Source: Dyella_B sp035277725
GTDB taxonomy: Bacteria; Pseudomonadota; Gammaproteobacteria; Xanthomonadales; Rhodanobacteraceae
Length of the DNA: 64,000 nucleotides
Direction of reading: 5' to 3'
NCBI RefSeq assembly: GCF_035277725.1
Contig: NZ_DATEJY010000198.1
Span: forward strand, 8,210-72,209
The notes below the pieces were generated by a model. The model saw nothing but the letters and a program-made list of their open reading frames with translations, had not been told where the DNA came from and made no database searches. The position numbers and the translations under genes are program-made. Shown in pieces: positions 9,934 to 18,555 of this stretch (position 1 is the first letter of the stretch; the number at the start of each line of letters is the position of its first letter).

Positions 9934-11895
9934 ATGAAGATCGCTGTACGCGGTATCAAACCCGCCCTGCTCGCTCTGCTGCTCAGCCTGAGTGGCGCCG
10001 CCATGGCCATGGACGACACGCCGAAGCCGCAATACCCCAACTATCCCAGCGAAACACCGGCGCAATTCAAGCCCGCCACCGAAAGCTTCGACTACGTCGA
10101 GCGCGACGTAAAAATCCCGATGCGCGATGGCGTCAAGCTCAACACGGTCATCCTTGTTCCGCGGAACGCGCATCACGCCGGCATCGTGATGACACGCACG
10201 CCGTACGATGCCAAGGAACTCACCCATCATTTGATGAGCGGCCACCTCGGCCCGATGCTGCAAGGCTACGACAACGCCACCGACGTGATCGTGGAAGACG
10301 GCTATATCCGCGTGATCCAGGACATCCGCGGCAAATACGGCTCCGAAGGCGACTACGTGATGAACCGGCCGGTGCACGGCCCGCTCAATCCCACGCCGGT
10401 CGACGATGCCACCGATACCTACGACACCATCGACTGGCTGGTCAAAAACATTCCCGAATCGAACGGCAAGGTCGGCACCATCGGCATTTCCTACGACGGC
10501 TTCGAGCCGCTGATGTCGCTGGTGAATCCGCATCCCGCGCTGAAAGTCGCCGTGCCGATGAACCCGATGGTAGACGGCTGGATGGGTGACGACTGGTTCC
10601 ATCATGGCGCCTTCCGCCAGCAGAACATGTCTTACATCTACGAGCAGTCCGCCAGCCGCGACAACAGCTACAAGTGGTGGACCAACTATCACGACGAATA
10701 CGACTTGTTCATGCACTACGTCTCCGCCGGCAACATGGGCAAGCAATACGGCATGGAACAGTTGGGCTTCTGGAACAAGGTCACCGCGCATCCAGCCTAT
10801 GATTCGTTCTGGAGCGAACAGGCGGTCGACAAGGTACTCGGCGCACAACCACTGAAAGTGCCGACCATGCTGGTGCATAGCCTGTGGGATCAGGAAGACA
10901 TCTACGGCGCGCTCGCCGTGTATCGCGCCATCAAGCCGAAGGACAAGAACGGCGACATGGTGAAGCTGGTGATGGGTCCCTGGCATCACGGCCAGGAGAT
11001 CGACGAAGCCAGCTCGCTTGGCGCGATCCGCTTCGGCAGCGACACTGCCAAATATTTCCGCGAGCACATCCTGCGTCCGTATCTGGCGCAGTACCTGAAA
11101 GATGGTGCGCCCAAGGCGGACATCGCGCCGGTCACCGCCTATCAAACCGGCAGCAACCAATGGCAGCGCCTCAACCATTGGCCGCTGGCATGCGAAGAAG
11201 GCTGCAGCACCAAGAGCCGCCCGCTGTACCTGGAACCGGATAACAAGCTTGGCTTCACCGCACCGGGCAGCGGCAGCGCCTACGACGAATACATTTCCGA
11301 CCCGGCCCATCCCGTGCCGTTCCGCGCCCGACCGATCCAGCCGATCGGCTATGACAACGGCCTCACCTGGTCGCAGTGGCTGGTGGACGACCAGCGCGAA
11401 GCCTCCGGCCGCACCGACGTGCTCACCTACGTCTCCGACGTGCTCATCCAGCCGCTGACCATCGCCGGTGCGCCGATGGTGCATCTGGTGGCCTCTACCA
11501 GCGGTACGGACAGCGACTGGGTGGTGAAGCTGATCGACGTATACCCCGATCAGGTATCCGAGCAGCCGGAAATGGGTGGTTATCAGCTGGCGGTGTCGAT
11601 GGACATCTTCCGCGGCCGTTATCGTGAAGGCTACGACAACCCCAAGCCGCTTGCCGCCAACCAGCCATTGGCCTACCGCTTCGACCTGCCGGCCGCGAAC
11701 CACGTGTTTCTGCCGGGCCATCGCGTGATGGTGCAAGTGCAATCGAGCTGGTTCCCGCTGTACGACCGCAATCCGCAGACCTTCGTGCCGAACATCTTTT
11801 TCGCCCAGCCGGCGGATTATCAGAAGGCGACACAGCGGGTTTATCACTCGGGCGAACAGGCGAGTTACATCGCGCTGCCGGTGATTGGCCAGTAG
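9934..11895 (+). CDS. CocE/NonD family serine hydrolase, secreted
   Basis: 653 residues from MKIAVRGIKPALLALLLSLS, a signal peptide with probable cleavage after GAAMA near residue 24. The ATG follows GGGGAGTCACC; the longer frame would translate the REP. The alpha/beta-hydrolase domain holds the nucleophile in GISYDGFEP (about residue 187), the Asp in HSLWDQEDIYGA and the His in MGPWHHGQE. A C-terminal jelly-roll domain of the X-Pro dipeptidyl-peptidase type follows (PMVHLVASTSGTDSDWVVKL). The family includes cocaine esterase, glutaryl-7-ACA acylase and alpha-amino-acid ester hydrolases; substrate not predictable. Appears to be a single-gene unit. Confidence 0.93.
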   Translation: MKIAVRGIKPALLALLLSLSGAAMAMDDTPKPQYPNYPSETPAQFKPATESFDYVERDVKIPMRDGVKLNTVILVPRNAHHAGIVMTRTPYDAKELTHHLMSGHLGPMLQGYDNATDVIVEDGYIRVIQDIRGKYGSEGDYVMNRPVHGPLNPTPVDDATDTYDTIDWLVKNIPESNGKVGTIGISYDGFEPLMSLVNPHPALKVAVPMNPMVDGWMGDDWFHHGAFRQQNMSYIYEQSASRDNSYKWWTNYHDEYDLFMHYVSAGNMGKQYGMEQLGFWNKVTAHPAYDSFWSEQAVDKVLGAQPLKVPTMLVHSLWDQEDIYGALAVYRAIKPKDKNGDMVKLVMGPWHHGQEIDEASSLGAIRFGSDTAKYFREHILRPYLAQYLKDGAPKADIAPVTAYQTGSNQWQRLNHWPLACEEGCSTKSRPLYLEPDNKLGFTAPGSGSAYDEYISDPAHPVPFRARPIQPIGYDNGLTWSQWLVDDQREASGRTDVLTYVSDVLIQPLTIAGAPMVHLVASTSGTDSDWVVKLIDVYPDQVSEQPEMGGYQLAVSMDIFRGRYREGYDNPKPLAANQPLAYRFDLPAANHVFLPGHRVMVQVQSSWFPLYDRNPQTFVPNIFFAQPADYQKATQRVYHSGEQASYIALPVIGQ

Positions 11896-11910
11896 CCCGG
11901 CGGCCGTCAC

Positions 11911-11991
11911 GTAGACTGGGATGAAATCGTAGGCTGGGGTGCGAACCCCAGCATCGCCATGCCCATGCTGGGATTTCATCCTGCGATCCCA
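11911..11991. repeat. Nested REP: one REP inserted in another
   Basis: The outer element begins GTAGACTGGGATGAAATC and its inverted arm CTGGGATTTCATCC appears about 45 bases later. Inside it lies a complete GTAG-headed REP with stem CTGGGG/CCCCAG. The right-hand CTAC end is lost. This arrangement is best explained by a second REP landing in the stem of the first. Confidence 0.75.
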
Positions 11992-12078
11992 CCGGCCACG
12001 GATGCGCCGCAGGGTCTTCCACCCACAACCCCGTTGGGTGTAGAACCGACCTACCCGTTCTTATCGACCGGCCGACGC

Positions 12079-12552
12079 ATGAGCGACAGCACTTTTCTTA
12101 TCCGTCTGGCCGAGGATGACGACGACTTCATCCTCGGCCTGGTTCCACGCTTCGTGGATTTCCACCTGCCTGCCTGGCGCAAGCGGCACGAATGCATCGA
12201 AGGCATTCGCAAGGACCTCAGCCGCCACCTGGATGACCAGCCTTCCAACAGCTACGTGTTCGTCGCCGAAAACGACGATGGCGACCGCGTGGGCTTCATC
12301 CACCTGCAGAAAACCCAGGACTATTTCACCGGCCGCTACAACTGCCACATCTCCGACCTTGCCGTTGCACCGCGCCACGAAGGCCAGGGCGTAGGCAAGG
12401 CCTTGATCGAGCATGCGGAGGAATGGGCGCGCGAGCATCAATGCCAGTTGATCACGCTGGCGGTGTTTCCGGGCAATGAGCGGGCGCGGGCGCTGTATGA
12501 GGCGGCGGGGTACAACCTGGATTTGTTGCGGATGGCCAAGCCGGTGCATTGA
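12079..12552 (+). CDS. GNAT family N-acetyltransferase
   Basis: 157 residues from MSDSTFLIRLAEDDD; the longer upstream frame reads through the REP. The acetyl-CoA pyrophosphate loop is HEGQGVGKALIEHAEEWA (about residues 99-116), preceded by the beta strand CHISDLAVAPR and followed by NERARALYEAAGY, the usual end of a GNAT domain. A complete single-domain protein. The acceptor is unknown; no neighbour suggests one. Probably monocistronic. Confidence 0.92.
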   Translation: MSDSTFLIRLAEDDDDFILGLVPRFVDFHLPAWRKRHECIEGIRKDLSRHLDDQPSNSYVFVAENDDGDRVGFIHLQKTQDYFTGRYNCHISDLAVAPRHEGQGVGKALIEHAEEWAREHQCQLITLAVFPGNERARALYEAAGYNLDLLRMAKPVH

Positions 12553-12602
12553 TGCGCAGCGGTGCTCGCTTACGCCACGCCGCAAAAAAAAGCCTCAGAT
12601 TT

Positions 12603-12680
12603 CGTCGCCTCGGCGAAAACCGGGGCCCAGCGGCTTTGTCGCCATCAAGACGCTAGGCCCCGGCTTTCGCCGGGCGACGG
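12603..12680. repeat. Dispersed inverted repeat of the CCGGCGAAAGCCGG family
   Basis: Left arm CGTCGCCTCGGCGAAAAC and right arm GGCTTTCGCCGGGCGACGG form a long imperfect inverted repeat around about 40 bases. The same family recurs at 24864, 48557, 59703, 59781 and 61685. It fills most of the gap between the GNAT and amine oxidase genes. Confidence 0.8.
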
Positions 12681-12782
12681 AGCCAAGGTCAGCGCGTCCA
12701 TAATGAGACGACCGTGTCTTATGTCACTGTCCCTATCACCCCGTATGCGCTGTGCTGAGAACTCGATGACAAGGGGCAAGCG

Positions 12783-14390
12783 ATGCACGGGGACGACTCC
12801 CAGCTTTCGGTAACGCGGCGCGACCTGCTGCGCCTGATCGGGCTCAGCGCGGGCGGCGCGGCGATGTATGCGGTGATGAACCGCCTCGGCCTGGCCGCCG
12901 AATCACCGTACAAGGGCACACCCGTGCTGCAAGGTGCGCCGCGCGGTACGTCAGTGCTGATTCTCGGCGCGGGACTGGCCGGCATGGTGGCGGCGTATGA
13001 GTTGCGCCAGGCCGGCTACAAGGTGCAGGTGCTGGAATACAACGCACGCCCCGGCGGTCGGAACTGGACGCTGCGCGGCGGCGATACGTACACCGAACTG
13101 GGCGGCTTCACCCAGCATTGCCAGTTCGAGCGTGGCCTCTACATCAACCCGGGCCCATGGCGCATTCCGTATCACCATCGCGGCCTGCTCGATTACTGCA
13201 AGAAACTCAACATCCCGCTCCAGCCGTTCGTGCAGGTCAACTACAACGCCTATCTGCACAGTGCCAAAGCATTCGATGGCAAACCGCAACGCTACCGCGC
13301 GATCAACGCGGACTACCGCGGACATATCGCAGAACTGCTGGCCAAGGTCACGCAGCAAGGCAAGCTCGATGCGCACGTCACCAAGGACGAACAGGGGTTG
13401 CTGCTCGATTCGCTGCGCCAATGGGGCGCACTGAATGAAAACTACGCCTACGCCGCTGGCCCGCACGTCAGCAATCGCCGCGGCTACGACAGAGAACCAG
13501 GCGGCGGCCTGTCCGCAAAACCGCTGGATTCGCAGCCGCTGCAGTTGCATGACGTACTCAGTTCACGCCTGTGGTCGGGCCTTACCGATGGCGAAAACTA
13601 CGAATTCCAGGACACGCTGTTCCAACCGGTCGGCGGCATGGGCCGCATCGGCGAAGCGTTCGGCAAGCAATTGGATGGCGCGATTCGCTACAACGCCAAG
13701 GTCACCGCCATTCACCAGGACGAGCATGGCGTCACCGTGAGCTACGACGACGCGCGTCGCGCCGGCCACACGCAAACCGCGCGCGCAGACTGGTGCATCT
13801 GCACCATCCCGCTCTCCATCCTCAGCCAGCTTCCCATGAACGTAAGCGCGCCAATGGCGGCGGCGATCGGCGCGGTGCCCTATGCCGCTTCCGTGAAAGT
13901 CGGCCTCCAATTCAAGCGCCGCTTCTGGGAGGAAGATGAGCACATCTACGGCGGCATCACCTTGACCGATCTGCCGATCAACACCATCAGCTACCCGAGC
14001 AGCGACTTCAATCGCACAGGCAAAGGGGTGTTGTTGGGCGCCTATCTCTACGGCCTCGACGCGTATCAGTTCACCGCCATGCCACCTGACGAGCGTGTGC
14101 GCAGAGCCGTGGAATACGGCAGCCAGATCCATCCGCAATACAGGCAGGAATTCGAAAACGGTGTTGCCGTGGCGTGGCATCGCGCACCCTTCACGCTGGG
14201 CTGCTTCGCGACATGGACCGATGAACTGCGTGCGAAGCATTACGACAATCTGTGCCAGATCGACGGACGCATTGCATTGGCCGGCGAACATGCTTCCTAT
14301 CTGCCGGCGTGGCAGGAAGGTGCGGTGACGTCTGCGTTGGACGTGATCAGCCGCCTTCATCAGCGTGTGGTAGCGGGAGGTGCCGCATGA
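12783..14390 (+). CDS. Flavin monoamine oxidase/dehydrogenase, Tat-type leader
   Basis: 535 residues. The N-terminus has a twin-arginine leader (TRRDLLRLIGLSAGGAAMYA, residues 11-30). The Rossmann dinucleotide motif is LILGAGLAGMVAAYELRQAG (about 59-78) with the following PGGRNWTLRGG, typical of flavin amine oxidases. The C-terminal FAD-contact stretch is ALAGEHASYLPAWQEGAVTSAL (about 499-520). Predicted role: oxidation of an amine or amino acid in the periplasm. The stop overlaps the start of a cytochrome c gene as ATGA, which suggests that the cytochrome, not oxygen, takes the electrons. Substrate unknown. Confidence 0.92.
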   Translation: MHGDDSQLSVTRRDLLRLIGLSAGGAAMYAVMNRLGLAAESPYKGTPVLQGAPRGTSVLILGAGLAGMVAAYELRQAGYKVQVLEYNARPGGRNWTLRGGDTYTELGGFTQHCQFERGLYINPGPWRIPYHHRGLLDYCKKLNIPLQPFVQVNYNAYLHSAKAFDGKPQRYRAINADYRGHIAELLAKVTQQGKLDAHVTKDEQGLLLDSLRQWGALNENYAYAAGPHVSNRRGYDREPGGGLSAKPLDSQPLQLHDVLSSRLWSGLTDGENYEFQDTLFQPVGGMGRIGEAFGKQLDGAIRYNAKVTAIHQDEHGVTVSYDDARRAGHTQTARADWCICTIPLSILSQLPMNVSAPMAAAIGAVPYAASVKVGLQFKRRFWEEDEHIYGGITLTDLPINTISYPSSDFNRTGKGVLLGAYLYGLDAYQFTAMPPDERVRRAVEYGSQIHPQYRQEFENGVAVAWHRAPFTLGCFATWTDELRAKHYDNLCQIDGRIALAGEHASYLPAWQEGAVTSALDVISRLHQRVVAGGAA

Positions 14391-14836
14391 AGCGATCGCT
14401 CTTAGCCATCATGCTTCTGCTTGCCAGCAGCAGCTTTGCCTTGGCGCAGACTTCCGGCCACACGTTCTACACCAACGACACGCTCACGAGTGCAAACGGC
14501 GAAGCGGTCTTCCAAGCCATCTGCCAAGGCTGCCATATGCCGGATGCCAAAGGCGCGATAGGTGCCGGCACATATCCCGCGCTGGCGAACAATCCGAAAC
14601 TGGCATCGCCGCAATACATGGCCGCCGTGATCCTGTTTGGCCGGCACGATATGCCTTCCTTCGTCGAGCGGCCAGCGGCGCACGGAAATTTCTTCAAGGA
14701 CACCATGCTCACCGATGCGCAGATCGCCGAGGTGATCAACTACGTGCGCACGCATTTCGGCAATCACTACACCAACAGCATCACGGCAGCCGACGTGGCG
14801 GCGATGCATCCGCAAACCGCGGCGAAGCAACCGTAG
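14387..14836 (+). CDS. Class I c-type cytochrome, partner of the amine oxidase
   Basis: 149 residues. The signal peptide MKRSLLAIMLLLASSSFALA is cleaved near residue 20. A single haem site CQGCH is near residue 46 in GEAVFQAICQGCHMPDAKGA; the sixth ligand Met is probably in RHDMPSF, and LTDAQIAEVINYVRTHFG is the usual closing helix. The start overlaps the amine oxidase stop as ATGA, so the two are coupled. The stop TAG is the TAG of the GTAG head of a REP. Predicted periplasmic electron carrier between the flavoprotein and the respiratory chain. Confidence 0.93.
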   Translation: MKRSLLAIMLLLASSSFALAQTSGHTFYTNDTLTSANGEAVFQAICQGCHMPDAKGAIGAGTYPALANNPKLASPQYMAAVILFGRHDMPSFVERPAAHGNFFKDTMLTDAQIAEVINYVRTHFGNHYTNSITAADVAAMHPQTAAKQP

Positions 14837-14899
14837 GCTGGGATGACAATTCCAGCTTTCCAATAAGTTGCTGATGCCGGGATTGCATACCAGCCTACG
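14833..14899. repeat. REP pair overlapping the cytochrome c stop
   Basis: The left arm GTAGGCTGGGATGAC has an imperfect stem; the right arm ends GCATACCAGCCTAC. The stop codon of the upstream gene (14834-14836) lies within its GTAG head. Confidence 0.85.
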
Positions 14900-14922
14900 C
14901 GATACCGAATGACCCCCGGCAC

Positions 14923-14951
14923 AAAAAAGCCACCCGAGCGGGTGGCTTTTT
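14923..14951. terminator. Bidirectional rho-independent terminator
   Basis: Perfect stem AAAAAGCCACCCG / CGGGTGGCTTTTT with a short loop, A-run on the left and T-run on the right. Serves the converging cytochrome c and SapC genes. Confidence 0.92.
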
Positions 14952-14974
14952 CATGACGGCTACAAAACAGCCGA

Positions 14975-15736
14975 TCAGTTCTTGGTGGCGTTGGCCGCTT
15001 CAGCTTCTTCGAGCACCGCCAGACGCTGACCCACGCGATCGATGTTCATCAGCGACAGCAAGTGAGCGTAGATCCAGCCCAGCGTGCCATCGGTGAGGAA
15101 GCGGTGCGTGGTTTCGGCGTCGAGCTTGCGCAGCTTCTCTTCGCTGACCACGTACAGACCGTTGAGGTTGATCACGTTACCGTTGCGTTCCAGGCGGATG
15201 TTGCGCGGCTCGAGCAGGTCGTGCTTGCGCAGGTCTTCCATCAGCTGCTTGGTGCGTGCGACGTGCTGCTGGAATTCGCCGAGGAAGGTCACGGCGTTCT
15301 TCAGCATGTCGCTCTCGCTGCCGTCTTCCTTGAACAGGCGCTCGCCTTCGGCGCTGTTGAAGCCTTCATAGGCTTCGTCGAGGAACACGGTGAAGTCGTC
15401 GCCTTCGGCGCCCGGCGGCTTTTCGGCCAGCACGAACGGATAGCGACGCACGAAAGCCGGGATGTACACGTTCGGTGCCCACTGGCCGTCGGCATCCAGG
15501 AACAGATTCTCGTTCTGGCGCAGGCCCAGCAATGCCATCGGACCCGCATTGCCCTCATCGGGACCGGCGAACAGGATCGGAATATCGCGGGCAGTGATCG
15601 GAAATTCCGTACAGGTCAGGGGCACGGAGTGCACGTTGTGCGCGAACTTGAGGTTTTGCAGCCCCTTGATGCGCAAATCCTTGTGTGCGGTACGGTTGAG
15701 CGGAACCGGACGCTCGTAGAAAAGTACTTCAGCCAC
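14975..15736 (-). CDS. SapC family protein
   Basis: 253 residues from a GTG start reading AEVLFYERPVPLNRTAHKD, with AGAGG upstream. No signal peptide or membrane segment. The sequence matches the SapC family pattern: an opening PVPLNRTAHKDLRIK, then VPLTCTEFPITARDIPILFAG, FVRRYPFVLA and a later helical region. SapC was named from an S-layer export locus, but most proteobacterial members have no proven function. It stands alone between a terminator and a divergent HNH gene. Confidence 0.88.
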   Translation of the reverse strand: MAEVLFYERPVPLNRTAHKDLRIKGLQNLKFAHNVHSVPLTCTEFPITARDIPILFAGPDEGNAGPMALLGLRQNENLFLDADGQWAPNVYIPAFVRRYPFVLAEKPPGAEGDDFTVFLDEAYEGFNSAEGERLFKEDGSESDMLKNAVTFLGEFQQHVARTKQLMEDLRKHDLLEPRNIRLERNGNVINLNGLYVVSEEKLRKLDAETTHRFLTDGTLGWIYAHLLSLMNIDRVGQRLAVLEEAEAANATKN

Positions 15737-15954
15737 GTTACTAACCTCTGCCCCGCCGTGCCGGGGTCGCCACCCACGGCTCCCCCTCCCAAGCCCGGCG
15801 TCGGGACTACAGATGAACAGCCACTATATCAGCGCCGGATTTCCGGGGCGAGTTGGCACTTTGCCCCAGCTTTCCGTCGGCGGCCCTCTATGGATTGCAT
15901 GTGTTTTGCAATCAACTTGGTCTATGCTCCGGAAAAACCGAGCGCCATTGCATA

Positions 15955-15969
15955 GAAAGACGCTCTTTC
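15955..15969. promoter_or_regulatory. Small inverted repeat in the HNH promoter region
   Basis: GAAAGA-CGC-TCTTTC, 25 bases before the HNH start. A TTATAC hexamer just downstream could be a -10 box, which would place the repeat between -35 and -10. Suggestive of an operator, but short. Confidence 0.35.
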
Positions 15970-15993
15970 GCTTATACGTGAAGGACGAAACGC

Positions 15994-16593
15994 ATGCTTA
16001 TGGAAGTGCCACGTAGGGCCGATCTCAACTCGACCCGGGTGCTGTCACTGGATGCCGCGGGCCGGATTCTGGACTGGATCAGCTGGCAGGACGCGGTATG
16101 CCTTTATGTCCGGGACGCCGTCGCCTGGACCTTGGGCGACCCCTGCCTCACGGTGCATGGCGGCCACAACCGGCACCTGGGCGCGCAAAGCCGCATCGAA
16201 CTGCACCCGATTGTCGCCAGCCGCGGCCATTGCCACGATCACGCCATCGACCCCGCACCCGCCCTCACCAACGTCGCCCTGTTCAGCCGCGACCGCTACC
16301 TGTGCATGTATTGCGGCGTTCGCTTCAGTCGTGGCGAGCTGACCCGCGACCATGTGCTGCCGATTTCCAAGCGCGGCCGCGACGAATGGGAAAACGTAGT
16401 CAGTGCCTGCCTGGCCTGCAATTTGAAGAAAGGCAACCGCACGCCGCAGGAAGCCAACATGCCGCTGCTGGCCGTACCGTACCGGCCGAGCTGGGTGGAG
16501 CATCTGATCCTCTCCAACCGCAACATCCTGGCGGACCAGATGGAGTTTCTGGTGAGCCATCTGCCGCGGCATCGGCGCGAAGCCTTGGCGTAG
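15994..16593 (+). CDS. HNH endonuclease family protein
   Basis: 199 residues; GAAGGACG precedes the ATG. The C-terminal half contains a zinc-supported HNH module: CMYCG near residue 108, LTRDHVLPISKRGRDEWENV with the catalytic His, and CLACNLKKGNRTP completing the second Cys pair. The N-terminal 100 residues (LNSTRVLSLDAAGRILDWIS) resemble the lead of housekeeping HNH proteins in Xanthomonadales rather than restriction or homing enzymes. Target unknown. The stop codon is the TAG of a REP head. Confidence 0.9.
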   Translation: MLMEVPRRADLNSTRVLSLDAAGRILDWISWQDAVCLYVRDAVAWTLGDPCLTVHGGHNRHLGAQSRIELHPIVASRGHCHDHAIDPAPALTNVALFSRDRYLCMYCGVRFSRGELTRDHVLPISKRGRDEWENVVSACLACNLKKGNRTPQEANMPLLAVPYRPSWVEHLILSNRNILADQMEFLVSHLPRHRREALA

Positions 16594-16661
16594 GCTGGGG
16601 TGCGAACCCCAACATGGATGTCCCCGAGAGGCATGATGTTGGGGTTCGCACCCCAACCTAC
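16590..16661. repeat. REP pair between HNH and dxs
   Basis: Its GTAG head provides the HNH stop (16591-16593); its inverted arm ends CCCCAACCTAC only 16 bases before the dxs start, so it occupies the whole leader of dxs. Confidence 0.92.
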
Positions 16662-16677
16662 CGGCTCAGCGCACAAT

Positions 16678-18474
16678 ATGCGCATGATCGATCTCTCCCG
16701 CTTTCCCCACCTCGCGTCCATCCAGTCCCCCGCCGACCTGCGCCGCTTCCCCAATGAGCAACTCCCCGCCATCGCCGACGAACTGCGCGATTACCTGATT
16801 GAAGCAGTCGCCAGCTCCGGCGGCCATTTCGGCGCCGGCCTGGGCGTGGTGGAGCTGACGGTGGCGCTGCACTACGTGTTCGACACACCGCATGACCGCT
16901 TGATCTGGGACGTCGGCCATCAGTGCTATCCGCACAAGATCCTTACCGGCCGGCGCGATCGCATCACCACCATCAAGAAGAAAGGCGGCCTGGCGCCGTT
17001 TCCACGCCGCGAGGAAAGCGAGTACGACGCCTTTGGCGTGGGCCATTCCTCCACCTCGATCTCTGCGGCGCTCGGCATGGCCATCGCCGCGCAGCACAAA
17101 GGTGAAACACGCAAATTTGTCGCGGTGATCGGTGATGGCGCGATGACCGCCGGCATGGCGTTCGAAGCACTCGACCATGCCGGCGACCTCAGTGCGAATC
17201 TGCTGGTGGTGCTCAACGACAACGGCATGTCGATCAGCGAAAACGTCGGCGGCCTTGCCAAGCGCCTGGAAAAACGCGACGACAGCGTGGCCGTGCCCAG
17301 CACCATGTTCGAGGAACTGGGCTTTCATTACACCGGCCCGATCGACGGCCACGATGTGCCGAAGCTGCTGGAAGTACTGCAGACGCTGAAAGATGCGAAG
17401 GGTCCGCAACTGCTGCACGTGATCACCACCAAAGGCAAAGGCTACGCGCCCGCGGAACAGGCGCAGATCGAATATCACGCGGTAAGCCCGTTCGATCCGC
17501 AAGCCGGCGTAGTGAAGAAAACCGGCCCTGGCAAGCTCACTTACAGCGACGTGTTCGGCGACTGGCTATGCGATATGGCCGCCGTGGATACGCGCCTGTT
17601 CGGCATTACCCCTGCGATGCGCGAAGGCTCGGGCTTGGTGCGTTTTTCCCGGGCCTATCCCGACCGTTACCTCGACGTGGCGATCGCCGAGCCGCATGCG
17701 GTGACACTCGCCGCCGGCATGGCGTGTGAAGGCGCCAAGCCGGTGGTGGCGATCTACTCCACGTTTTTGCAGCGCGCCTACGACCAGGCCATTCATGACG
17801 TCGCGCTGCAGAACCTGGATGTCACCTTCGCCATCGATCGCGCTGGCGTGGTCGGGCCGGATGGCGCCACGCATGCTGGCAGTTTCGATCTGAGCTTTCT
17901 GCGTTGTTTGCCGAACATGCTGATCATGGCGCCGGCCGACGAGGACGAGTGCCGACGCATGTTGAGCACCGGCTTTTACCATCCTGGTCCCGCAGCGATC
18001 CGCTACCCACGCGGCAACGGCCCCGGCGTTGCCGTGCGCAACACGCTGGACACGCTGCCGATCGGCAAGGCTGAGGTGCGCCGTCGCGGTCGCCGGCTGG
18101 CGTTGCTGGCGTTCGGCGCCATGCTTGCCCCCGCCGCCGAGATCGCCATCGAAATCGATGCCACCCTGGTCAACATGCGCTTCGTGAAGCCGCTGGACGA
18201 AACGCTGCTGCTGGAACTGGCGAATGGCCACGACGCCTTCGTGACCATCGAAGACAACGCGATCGCCGGCGGCGCGGGCTCGGCCGTGGCCGAATGCCTG
18301 GCGGCGCATGGCGTGAGCGTGCCGATCCTGCATCTGGGCCTGCCCGATGCCTATCTGGAACATGGCAGCCGCGAGGAAGTGCTGAGTGAGGCAGGGCTGG
18401 ACCTGGCGGGCATTCGCAAGGCCATCAAGGAGCGCTTTCCCCAAGCCATCGCCCTGAATCTGGCCAACGCGTAG
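16678..18474 (+). CDS. dxs: 1-deoxy-D-xylulose-5-phosphate synthase
   Basis: About 598 residues, slightly shorter than the usual 620. It makes DXP from pyruvate and glyceraldehyde-3-phosphate, the entry step of the MEP isoprenoid pathway. The thiamine diphosphate site is GDGAMTAGMAFEAL to NDNGMSISEN; the substrate region is GHQCYPHKILTGR; the transketolase-like domain has DRAGVVGPDGATHAG. In the motif normally written IAEQHAV the sequence reads IAEPHAV (Glu 338 kept, next residue Pro instead of Gln). Two ATGs (16678, 16684) are possible and neither has a clear ribosome binding site. The stop TAG comes from a REP head. Confidence 0.96.
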   Translation: MRMIDLSRFPHLASIQSPADLRRFPNEQLPAIADELRDYLIEAVASSGGHFGAGLGVVELTVALHYVFDTPHDRLIWDVGHQCYPHKILTGRRDRITTIKKKGGLAPFPRREESEYDAFGVGHSSTSISAALGMAIAAQHKGETRKFVAVIGDGAMTAGMAFEALDHAGDLSANLLVVLNDNGMSISENVGGLAKRLEKRDDSVAVPSTMFEELGFHYTGPIDGHDVPKLLEVLQTLKDAKGPQLLHVITTKGKGYAPAEQAQIEYHAVSPFDPQAGVVKKTGPGKLTYSDVFGDWLCDMAAVDTRLFGITPAMREGSGLVRFSRAYPDRYLDVAIAEPHAVTLAAGMACEGAKPVVAIYSTFLQRAYDQAIHDVALQNLDVTFAIDRAGVVGPDGATHAGSFDLSFLRCLPNMLIMAPADEDECRRMLSTGFYHPGPAAIRYPRGNGPGVAVRNTLDTLPIGKAEVRRRGRRLALLAFGAMLAPAAEIAIEIDATLVNMRFVKPLDETLLLELANGHDAFVTIEDNAIAGGAGSAVAECLAAHGVSVPILHLGLPDAYLEHGSREEVLSEAGLDLAGIRKAIKERFPQAIALNLANA

Positions 18475-18544
18475 GTTGGGGTGCGAACCCCAACATGGTG
18501 ATCGTGGCCGGCATGGCGATGCTGGGGTTCGCACCCCAGCCTAC
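18471..18544. repeat. REP pair overlapping the dxs stop
   Basis: The left stem is TTGGGG/CCCCAA and the right stem CTGGGG/CCCCAG, i.e. paired changes that keep both hairpins. The dxs TAG (18472-18474) is in the head. Confidence 0.92.
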
Positions 18545-18555
18545 AGCCGCATCAT

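Noticed and set aside
9904..11979. 691-codon open frame on the minus strand opposite the CocE/NonD gene
   Set aside because: Antisense shadow of a high-GC gene. No ribosome binding site, no family motif; the plus-strand frame has a signal peptide and a full catalytic triad.
14923..14951. Terminator considered as part of the neighbouring REP
   Set aside because: It has a different stem (GCCACCCG/CGGGTGGC) with A and T runs and is separate from the REP ending at 14899.
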